From Chromatiales bacterium (GTDB lineage Bacteria > Pseudomonadota > Gammaproteobacteria > CAMYNG01), in NCBI GenBank assembly GCA_027021685.1, contig JALUTW010000476.1, forward strand, positions 1 to 5,736: a stretch of DNA of 5,736 nt, given 5' to 3'. The notes below the pieces were generated by a model that saw only the letters and a list, made by a program, of their open reading frames with translations, did no database searches and was not told where the DNA came from. Shown here one piece after another: positions 1 to 5,736 of the stretch (position 1 is the stretch's first letter; each line of letters begins with the position of its first letter). A program made the translations under genes and the position numbers.

Positions 1-2
1 CG

Positions 3-923
3 CTGGAACACGGCACGACGCTCTACCTCGCCTTTCCGCAGCCCCTGCCCCGGGAATTCTCGCTGGAATTCGTCGTGCGCAGTTTCGAGGCCGGCCGGCC
101 CATGCTCCGGTTCGCACTGCATCCCAGGGAGATCCTGACCCGTCTCCAACGGGGCGATGCGTATGCGGCCGAGGACGGACAACTCGTCGCCGGTCTCGTC
201 AGGGTCGGGGATCCCTCCTTGTTCGGAGCCAAGGACCAGCCGCGGGGCAGCCTCGAGGGCCGGTGGGACTTCCGCCATCGGGTCGCTCCCGGCAAGGAGC
301 ATCGCATCGCCATCCAGGTGCGGCGCAACCAGATCCGTTTCTTCATCGATGGCAAACGCATCGGGCACAAGCCGTTCATGCCGGCACAGGCACCGCAGGT
401 GCTGTCGTTGTATTTCCGGCGCCTGGTGGAGGCGCCGCAGCCGTTCGGCGAGGCGCCGGTGCTGGTGCGCGACTTCCGCATCGCGGGCTACAGCGAAAGG
501 GAGGCCACGCCCCAGGCCGAACGCGATCTCATCCGCGATCTCGGCGCGGTGGAGACGGATGAGGGCCTGAAGGTCACGCTGGCCGAGGCCATCCTGTTCG
601 ATTTCGGCAAGTGGTCCCTCAAGCCCGAGGCACGTCCGACGCTGGAGAAGCTTGCCAGGCTCGCGCGCCTGCGCAAGGGACCGGTGCGGGTCGAAGGCCA
701 CACCGACGATGTGGGGCCCGAACAGTTCAACCGGGTGCTCTCGGAGCTGCGGGCCCACGTGGTGGCGCTGGAACTGGCCCGCCTGGGCGTCGATCCCAAA
801 CGGCTGCGGCCGCGCGGCTTCGGCGAGACGCACCCCCTGGTGCCCAACGACTCCGATGAACACCGCGCGCGCAACCGCCGCGTGGAGGTCATTCTGGCAC
901 GGCCGGTGCCCGGTTCACGCTGA
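3..923 (+). CDS. OmpA-family protein with N-terminal jelly-roll-like domain (5' partial)
   Basis: The frame is open from the window edge, so the true start and probable signal peptide lie upstream; the internal GTG at 75 is not a likely start. About 306 residues are visible. Residues 1 to about 164 are beta-rich, with segments such as FSLEFVVRSF and HRIAIQVRRNQIRFFIDGKR that resemble ConA/LamG-like jelly-roll strands. Residues 193-298 form an OmpA C-terminal domain: ILFDFGKWSLKPEA, then VEGHTDDVG, then LSELRAHVV, then GFGETHPLVPND and NRRVEVIL. The Asp of HTD (codon 705-707) and the Arg 15 residues later, which contact diaminopimelate in characterised OmpA domains, are both present. From family knowledge, the protein should sit in the outer membrane or periplasm and bind peptidoglycan without covalent attachment. 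From memory, OmpA-family proteins with a similar N-terminal jelly-roll exist, but their role is unclear. Gene 2 follows after 11 bases, suggesting co-transcription. The OmpA call is firm; the N-terminal fold is inferred. Confidence 0.93.
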   Translation: MEHGTTLYLAFPQPLPREFSLEFVVRSFEAGRPMLRFALHPREILTRLQRGDAYAAEDGQLVAGLVRVGDPSLFGAKDQPRGSLEGRWDFRHRVAPGKEHRIAIQVRRNQIRFFIDGKRIGHKPFMPAQAPQVLSLYFRRLVEAPQPFGEAPVLVRDFRIAGYSEREATPQAERDLIRDLGAVETDEGLKVTLAEAILFDFGKWSLKPEARPTLEKLARLARLRKGPVRVEGHTDDVGPEQFNRVLSELRAHVVALELARLGVDPKRLRPRGFGETHPLVPNDSDEHRARNRRVEVILARPVPGSR

Positions 924-928
924 GGGGG
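922..928 (+). promoter_or_regulatory. Ribosome binding site for the GTG-started gene at 935
   Basis: GAGGGGG lies six bases before the GTG at 935 and overlaps the TGA of the preceding gene. It supports this non-ATG start, which also places a good signal peptide at the N-terminus. Confidence 0.6.
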
Positions 929-934
929 TGTGTC

Positions 935-3442
935 GTGCTGCGGGGATCCCTCGCGCTGGCGCTTTCTCTCGTGCTGGCCTCCGGCGTGTCCGCGGCCGAC
1001 CCGGTTGCGCGGCTCGCCGGCGCCCGTAAACCGGGCGCGGTGCGCGAGGCGGCGCTGCAACTGGGCAAGGCCCTTGAAGGCGGTTGCTGTTTCGGGCGCG
1101 AGCGCGAGATCGCGCGCCTGATCGCCGGGAGGCTGGCCACCTGCCCGCGCGACCCGGCCCTGGTCAACGCGCTCGCGTACGCACTGGAGCCCATCGCGCA
1201 TGCCCTGGTCATCGAGGACCCCACGCTGGCGCGTCACGCCGCCATCGAGCAGCCCCTGCAGTGCATGCGCACCGATCCCGGTTCCTGGCCGGCCTATGCC
1301 GTGCTGCCGATGGGTGCGGGCGGCCTCGCCCTGGCGCAGCACGATCCGCAGATGGCGGCCGGGATGATCGCGCAACTGCTGGAACACGCGCGCGGCCAAC
1401 CCGGGCGCGTGCGCCAGGTGCTCGACTGGCTGACCCGTTTATCCACGGAAAGGGGCGTTGCGCTTCCGCCCCTGGATCGAACCCTGGTCGATGCGTTCAT
1501 CGACACAGCCGGCAACGGCCTGTATGACCTGGTGACCCTGTTCTCGAAATTCCCGGGTCGCGCAGGCACCGAGGCCCTGCTGCGCCTGGCCGAACGGCGC
1601 GATCTCGCCGTGCCGCCCGAACTGGCCCGATGGGCGAAAGCAGGAGACATACGCGCCCAGGCCTTGCGCAAACTCGGGTCACGCCGGCTCGAACCCCGGG
1701 ATCTGGAGCGGGTGGCTCGTCTGGCCCGCGATGCCGACCAGCGGGTGGCCGGCGCGGCGCGGACCCTGCTCGAAGCCCAGGGGCGGAGCCGGACGGAGGA
1801 TAGCGCCGCGGGGGAGACCGGAACACACGCGCCCCGGGACCTGATCCACACGCTGACCTCCGGTGCTGATTCGGACCGCGTCCGGGCGGCGGCGGGGCTG
1901 GCCGCATACCTGCGCGGGCATCCCGGCGAGCACGCCGCGCGGGAGGCCCTGCGCCGCGCCGCCGAGGGCGATGCCGATGCGCGGGTCCGGGCGCGTGCCT
2001 GGGTGGCGCTGCTCGTCACTCGTGATCGCCGGTTCACCTGGGAGCGCCTGCTCGCCCGGCTCCGTGCGCCGGCCACCCGCGAGCGCGTGCTGGAGACCCT
2101 GGCCCGGTTCGACACGCCGGTACCCGCGGAACTCCTGGAAAGCCTCCCCGACGCACTGCCGCGGACCCTGCTCGACATCGCCGCCACGCCGGGCGACACG
2201 CAGGCGCGCGTCAAGGCCCTGCGGATCCTGAACCGGGTGTCCCGCTGGCCGGCGGGGGAGGGGAGCGCCGGTGCCCATGCGCGCGCCTTGGCCGACCGGT
2301 TCTCCAGGCTGGCCGAGCCGCGCGTGCGTTCGCTGCTCACCGACCCGAACGCCGAAGTTCGCCGGACGGCGGCCGGCTTCTTCGCGGCTGTCCCCGCGCG
2401 CGAACCGGCGACGATCGTGGCGCTGCTCGCGGCGACGGGGGATGCCAGCCGGTACGTGCGTGACGAGGCGGCCGCGGCGCTCGCCACGCTCCGGAGCGTA
2501 CCACCCGGGTTCGCGCGCCGGCTCGCCGAGCGGCTCGCACGGGGTGATGCCGACAAAAACGTGGCCCGCAGGCTGCGCGATGCGTATGCCGCCGCCCTTT
2601 GCGCCGATCCGCAGGCACAGGAAAGGCTCGCCGCCGTGATCCTGCATCGCGAGGGCAATGGCGTTCTGCGCCAGACGCTCGCCAGCCATTGTCGCCTGGA
2701 GGGAGAGGCCGCACGCAAGTTGCTCCACCGGCTCGGCGGCACGCTGGTGGACAGGCTCGCCGCCTCGCGCGGAGGGCCGCTTGCGGAGCTGGTGCGTGCC
2801 GGGGACGATCCTCCACCCTGGGCGCTGATCCGGCGCATGGTGCCGGCCGGGGTACGCGATGCCTGGCTGCTCCAGCAGGCCGCGGTTCCGTCGCTGGGCT
2901 GGAAGGCGCGAATGGCGCTCCTGGCCCGCATGGAGGTCCGTGACGCGCCCCGCGTGCGCCAGGAACTCCTCGGGTGGCTGGTGAAAGGGGTACGCGCGGG
3001 TGGCATCGATGCGGCCGGCTATCTCCAGGTGTTTGCGCCGCTGGGCTACGCCGGCATCCGGGCCCTGGCCGATGCGTTCGCGCAGGACGAACGGAATCTT
3101 GCCCGCGCACGGGAACTCATGGAGCAGGCGCAGGCCCATGCCGCCCGCTGTGCCGCGGCGGCATCCTCCTGCGGCAGCGTGCCGGAGCCCGGCGCGGAGG
3201 ACATTCCCGGGATCGCGAAACGGATTCGTGCAGTGGCGCATGACGCCCCGCGCCTGGCCCTGCTGGTCCGGCTCCTGAACCTGTACGCGCTGGGTCGCGA
3301 CATGGAACTGCAGCGCCGGGCCTGGGAGGCGGGCATCACACCGACTCTGCTCGAGGCGATGGGCAGGCCCGGCGGTTGCGAGGCCGTCCGGCCCGCCATT
3401 CACAGCCTGCTGGGCAGGATGAAGCCGCCCGTGTGCCAATGA
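935..3442 (+). CDS. Large exported HEAT-like helical-repeat protein
   Basis: This 835-residue protein starts at a GTG with a good ribosome binding site. Residues 1-20 are a signal peptide (MLRGS, hydrophobic core LALALSLVLASG, cleavage after VSA), so it is probably periplasmic; no later membrane segment is evident. The mature chain is almost all alpha-helical and rich in Ala, Arg and Leu. HEAT-like units of about 30 residues are clearest at 252-283, 302-330, 333-363, 456-486 and 490-520, each with an Asp/Asn turn followed by V-R and a small-residue helix (VR at 316-317, 351-352, 475-476, 508-509). Residues 524-555 look like a further degenerate unit. The last third (about 556-835) is helical without an obvious repeat. 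Ten Cys (51, 52, 70, 110, 556, 586, 739, 746, 814, 834) would allow disulfides in the periplasm. HEAT arrays generally serve as protein-binding scaffolds; the partner here is unknown, and the neighbouring OmpA-domain and propeller-like proteins are candidates. No catalytic motif was recognised. Confidence 0.88.
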   Translation: MLRGSLALALSLVLASGVSAADPVARLAGARKPGAVREAALQLGKALEGGCCFGREREIARLIAGRLATCPRDPALVNALAYALEPIAHALVIEDPTLARHAAIEQPLQCMRTDPGSWPAYAVLPMGAGGLALAQHDPQMAAGMIAQLLEHARGQPGRVRQVLDWLTRLSTERGVALPPLDRTLVDAFIDTAGNGLYDLVTLFSKFPGRAGTEALLRLAERRDLAVPPELARWAKAGDIRAQALRKLGSRRLEPRDLERVARLARDADQRVAGAARTLLEAQGRSRTEDSAAGETGTHAPRDLIHTLTSGADSDRVRAAAGLAAYLRGHPGEHAAREALRRAAEGDADARVRARAWVALLVTRDRRFTWERLLARLRAPATRERVLETLARFDTPVPAELLESLPDALPRTLLDIAATPGDTQARVKALRILNRVSRWPAGEGSAGAHARALADRFSRLAEPRVRSLLTDPNAEVRRTAAGFFAAVPAREPATIVALLAATGDASRYVRDEAAAALATLRSVPPGFARRLAERLARGDADKNVARRLRDAYAAALCADPQAQERLAAVILHREGNGVLRQTLASHCRLEGEAARKLLHRLGGTLVDRLAASRGGPLAELVRAGDDPPPWALIRRMVPAGVRDAWLLQQAAVPSLGWKARMALLARMEVRDAPRVRQELLGWLVKGVRAGGIDAAGYLQVFAPLGYAGIRALADAFAQDERNLARARELMEQAQAHAARCAAAASSCGSVPEPGAEDIPGIAKRIRAVAHDAPRLALLVRLLNLYALGRDMELQRRAWEAGITPTLLEAMGRPGGCEAVRPAIHSLLGRMKPPVCQ

Positions 3443-3464
3443 ATCTGCAAGCATGAGCCAACCC

Positions 3465-3470
3465 GGAGGA
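3465..3470 (+). promoter_or_regulatory. Ribosome binding site for the gene at 3479
   Basis: GGAGGA lies eight bases before the ATG at 3479 and is the strongest Shine-Dalgarno match in the window. It fixes the start. The 36-base gap between the flanking genes (3443-3478) holds this site and no visible hairpin terminator. Confidence 0.75.
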
Positions 3471-3478
3471 AAACACCC

Positions 3479-4189
3479 ATGACCACGACACGCCGTATCG
3501 GCCGCGACCTGTTGACCGTGCTGGTCCTGGTGTTGGGCGCCATGGCTTCGGCCCAGGCCGTCGAGCGCTTCAGTTACTGCGGTACGCTGCGGGTGGCCGG
3601 CGGGCTACAGACCCCGGAAGGCACCGTCATGCCGGCGATGCCCATGATGCCGTTCATCGGCGGCTACGTGGGTCCGCTCGGCATCACGCCCATGCCCCCG
3701 CGCACGTGCGTTTATGTCACGCCGGGGCCGGTCCGTGACGGGCGCCACGTTCCGGCCATCGTGGTCTGGTCCGACATGGGTGCGCCCATGCCCTACCATG
3801 CCGACATCTATTCCGACGCCGGGGGCATCTTCGGCCACCGCAGGGAGCAGCCTTCGGACTTCGAACCCGCCGGGCTGATGGCCAGGACCCGCGAAATGGA
3901 GGCGTTCCTGGACGCGGCGGCGGGCGAGCCCGTTCTGCTGGCAGTGCTCGACGCCCTGCGCCAGGGGCAAGACAAGACCAGCCTGGATCGCGATCTCATC
4001 CCGCTGTTCCTCGGCGGAACCGCCAGGCAGGAGGTCACCCTGTCAGGCCATTACGAGATCACGGAGATCCGGGCGGACGCCCGCTTTCCCGCGCAAGTCG
4101 GCAAGCTCATGGGCGAGGGGCGCAAGCGGCGCCATCCGCACAGCCCGCAGTGGAAGCCCATCACCATTCCGGCCGGCAAGGTGCCGTGA
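3479..4189 (+). CDS. Exported protein of unknown function with Met/Pro/Gly-rich segment
   Basis: I do not recognise this 236-residue protein. The start is fixed by a strong ribosome binding site. Residues 1-27 form a signal peptide: MTTTRRIGRD, then LLTVLVLVLGAMASA, with likely cleavage after ASA (residue 25) or AQA (residue 27). Residues 50-74 are unusually rich in Met, Pro and Gly (Met 51, 54, 56, 57, 72). This stretch is flanked by Cys34 and Cys77, the only two cysteines, which could form a disulfide closing it into a loop. A beta-rich part (VPAIVVWSDM) follows, then a helical part at about 130-180 (MARTREMEAFLDAAAGEPVLLAVLDAL), then a strand-like ending (VTLSGHYEITEIRAD) and a basic tail (GRKRRHPH). 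It has no membrane segment beyond the signal, so it is probably periplasmic or surface-exposed. Its stop is two bases before the next ATG, so the two genes are probably translationally linked. A metal-binding role for the Met-rich stretch is possible but unsupported. Confidence 0.82.
   Translation: MTTTRRIGRDLLTVLVLVLGAMASAQAVERFSYCGTLRVAGGLQTPEGTVMPAMPMMPFIGGYVGPLGITPMPPRTCVYVTPGPVRDGRHVPAIVVWSDMGAPMPYHADIYSDAGGIFGHRREQPSDFEPAGLMARTREMEAFLDAAAGEPVLLAVLDALRQGQDKTSLDRDLIPLFLGGTARQEVTLSGHYEITEIRADARFPAQVGKLMGEGRKRRHPHSPQWKPITIPAGKVP
4178..4183 (+). promoter_or_regulatory. Ribosome binding site for the gene at 4192
   Basis: AAGGTG lies eight bases before the ATG at 4192, inside the end of the preceding gene. 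It favours 4192 over the in-frame ATG codons at 4213 and 4216, which would remove the basic start of the signal peptide. Confidence 0.5.
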
Positions 4190-4191
4190 CG

Positions 4192-5607
4192 ATGCTGCGC
4201 CGACTCGCCCCGATGATGGCGGTGCATCGGTACGCGGTGCCGCCCCTGCTGTGGATGCTGCTGGCAGTACCGGCGGCATTTGCCGAAAACAGTCGGCTGC
4301 TCGTGGTTCACGAAGCCAGGGGCCTGGCGGCGCTGGCCGCGGCGGGAGACGAGGTCTGGTTTGCCGTCGTGCCCCCGGAGGCCTGGCAACCGCACTCGGA
4401 GGCGCCGCCGGTGTTCACGCCCGTTCGTGCGGAGGGTCGGCGTGCGGCCGGCTCGGTCGTGACCGGGCTGTGGACACGCAAGGGCCTCAAATGGCTCGGC
4501 ACGTTGCCGGGCGAGGTGGCCCGCGGCGGCCGCCGTGCCTATGGGGTCAGCGACATCCTGCCCCAGGGCGGAGGTGCCTGGGTGACCGGGCCGCTCAATG
4601 TGCCGGAGCGGCCCATCGGCCGCTACTATCTGGCCCGTCTCGATGCACGTGGTCGTGCCCGGATCATGGCCGAGGACGGCGGGCCCGCGGCCGTGGCGCT
4701 GGCCGCCGCGCCACAACGGCCCTGCGTGGCGCGCAACCCGGAACCGGGGTCACCGACACCCATGGCGCGGCTCGCGTGCCCCGGCCGGTGGTCGAAAACG
4801 TTTCGCGTCACCGGACCCGGCGCCTTCTTCTCCTGGACACCGGGCCACGGGCTCGCCCCGGCCGACGGTGGCGTGTGGGCCGTGGCACGCTTTCAGGGAA
4901 CGGTTCGGGTGGACGATGCCGAGGTGCGCAGCCCGACACTGGGCGAGCTGCCGTTCCTCGCCGACGACGGCGGGGGTGTTCCTCCTGCCGGGCTGGCGCC
5001 CCTGCGCCAGTTGCTCGATACCCGGCCCATGCCGCCCCTGGGGGCGGTTCTGGTGCTGCGCGTCGATGCCCGGGGCCGGCCGGCCTCGCTGACTACGCTG
5101 GCCCCCGATGCAATACGCGTGGGGGTGACGACAGGCGATATGGGCATGGACCCGGCCCGGATCGACGGTTATCCGTTGATGGCGTCCGACGGGACCGGCC
5201 AGGCCTTCGTCTTTGGCCGCTATGAACATGCCATGCGCGCGGGCGGGAAGCGGATCGTCACCGACGATGCAGGCGCATCCGGCACACACTGTTTCATGGC
5301 CTCATGGGACGCAGCCGGCGCCCTGCGCTGGCTGCGCGACGTTCCCCGCTGCACGGGGGATGTCATCGGGCTGGTGGCCGGCAGCGAGCGGCTCATTGCA
5401 GTCACGGCACACGAGCGTCTGCTGCTCGATCCCGGGACCGGTGCCGTGCAGGCGCGCATGGCCCTGCCAGGGCCCCGGCAGGTGCGCCGCCCGCCAGACT
5501 TCCGCTGGGTCGCGGCGGACGTCGCGGGCAACCGCCTCGTACTGGGCGGGATCTTCCGTGGTGACGCCGAACTGCTCGGGCGGCGGTTGAACGAGAAGCG
5601 CACGTCG
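4192..5607 (+). CDS. Exported beta-propeller-like protein, 3' end cut off by an insertion sequence
   Basis: The frame starts at an ATG two bases after the preceding stop. Residues 1-31 are a signal peptide (MLRRLAPMM, hydrophobic core VPPLLWMLLAVPAAFA, cleavage after AFA). About 472 native codons are present. The mature part is beta-rich, with spaced units resembling SBBP-type propeller repeats: GVWAVARFQGTVRVDDAEV at 227-245, AFVFGRYEHAM followed by CFMASWDAAGALRWLRD at about 338-383, and NRLVLGGIFRGDAELLGRRL at 447-466. These match the general pattern of a strand ending in a Gly/Phe turn, then a strand, then 'F-A-x-D-x-x-G-x-x-x-W'. Four Cys occur as two close pairs (178/196 and 367/387), suiting disulfides outside the cytoplasm. 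The last unit is broken by the IS at about 5607, so the native C-terminus is missing. The frame remains open by chance through the IS end to 5736, encoding a non-native tail. Propellers usually bind ligands or partners; no specific function can be assigned. Confidence 0.8.
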
Positions 5608-5633
5608 GGGAGCTATAGTCAAATCTGGTGTAC
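5607..5633. repeat. Probable terminal inverted repeat of the IS
   Basis: The stretch begins GGGGAGCTATAGTC and continues through AAATCTGGTGTAC. From memory, a G-rich tip followed by a 'TCAAATCTG-TGTA'-like core is typical of IS256-family ends. It lies just outside the transposase stop codon. The matching repeat at the other end is not in the window. Confidence 0.5.
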
Positions 5634-5640
5634 GGCGTGG

Positions 5641-5736
5641 TCAGGCAGCGCTCCTGCTGTCGTCGGTCTCGCTGTTCACTTCGATGCCGTCTCTGAATTT
5701 CGCTCCGTCGATGACCTTGGCGAGATACTTGAACCC
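5641..5736 (-). CDS. IS256-family transposase, C-terminal 31 residues (5' partial)
   Basis: Read on the minus strand from the window edge to a TGA at 5643-5641, the frame gives a tail containing FKYLAKVIDGAKFRDGIEV and ending DDSRSAA. Tails of the form 'L-x-K-V-I-x-G-V-K-F-x-D-G-I-E-V', with a short polar Ala-ended extension, are familiar from mutator-type (IS256) transposases, which move DNA with a DDE catalytic triad. The catalytic region is not in the window, so activity cannot be judged. The stop lies about 35 bases from the estimated IS end, a normal distance. The call is based on recalled similarity over a short stretch, so the family could be wrong even if the transposase identity is right. 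Confidence 0.65.
   Translation of the reverse strand, partial: GFKYLAKVIDGAKFRDGIEVNSETDDSRSAA

Larger units (their letters stand above)
5607..5736 (-). mobile_element. End of an IS256-family (mutator-type) insertion sequence, running off the window
   Basis: The sequence becomes visibly less GC-rich from about 5607. It contains a terminal-repeat-like stretch followed by the 3' end of a transposase gene on the minus strand, which is the expected order for the transposase-3' end of an IS. The rest of the element and its target-site duplication lie outside the window. The exact boundary (5605-5611) is an estimate, because the other end and the empty site are not visible. The IS256 family call rests on recalled similarity of both the protein tail and the terminal repeat. 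Confidence 0.7.

Noticed and set aside
75..923. A start for the OmpA-family gene at the GTG at 75
   Set aside because: The frame is open upstream to the window edge and this codon lies within a probable beta-strand, so the gene is 5' partial.
488..1399. Minus-strand open frame of 303 codons across the first gene junction
   Set aside because: It is antisense to the OmpA domain and the signal peptide of the next gene, both clearly real, and its product has no recognisable features.
1294..3454. Two long minus-strand open frames (1294-3006 and 1679-3454) antisense to the HEAT-like gene
   Set aside because: Their translations are low-complexity Arg/Ala/Ser/Pro-rich or lack any recognisable domain or signal peptide. 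They cover a well-supported + strand gene, as expected for chance open frames in GC-rich DNA.
3443..3478. Possible terminator or promoter between genes 2 and 3
   Set aside because: No hairpin with a T-run and no convincing -35/-10 pair is visible in the 36 bases; only a ribosome binding site is seen.
4051..4716. Minus-strand open frame of 221 codons across the junction of genes 3 and 4
   Set aside because: It overlaps two better-supported + strand genes and has no recognisable domain; it is a shadow frame.
4251..5225. + strand open frame of 324 codons inside gene 4
   Set aside because: It is rich in Gly, Arg and Ala and has no signal peptide or domain. The frame from 4192 instead has a start with a ribosome binding site, a signal peptide and propeller-like repeats.

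Overview
The window is GC-rich, densely coded bacterial DNA. An OmpA-type peptidoglycan-binding domain and a run of signal-peptide proteins point to a Gram-negative organism, probably a high-GC proteobacterium. The sequence alone does not allow a closer placement. It opens inside one gene and ends inside an insertion sequence, so both edges are incomplete.

Four genes lie head to tail on the + strand with gaps of 11, 36 and 2 bases, which looks like one operon. They are: (1) the 3' part of an OmpA-family protein (3-923) with an N-terminal jelly-roll-like domain and a C-terminal peptidoglycan-binding domain; (2) an 835-residue exported helical-repeat (HEAT-like) protein (935-3442) with a GTG start; (3) a 236-residue exported protein of unknown function with a Met/Pro/Gly-rich stretch (3479-4189); (4) an exported protein with weak beta-propeller-like repeats (4192 onward). 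Genes 2-4 each begin with a clear signal peptide. The set therefore looks like an uncharacterised envelope module: a peptidoglycan anchor, a large repeat scaffold, a small secreted protein and a putative propeller. That functional reading is inference; no enzyme active site was recognised in any of the four.

At about 5607 the style of the sequence changes. The reverse strand from 5736 down to 5641 encodes the last 31 residues of what looks like an IS256-family (mutator-type) transposase, and 5607-5633 resembles the terminal inverted repeat of such an element. The element lies inside gene 4, cutting it at about codon 472 in mid propeller-like repeat. By chance gene 4's frame stays open through the IS end to the window edge, so the open frame there is a chimera and not native protein. 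No tRNA, rRNA, CRISPR array or convincing terminator was seen.
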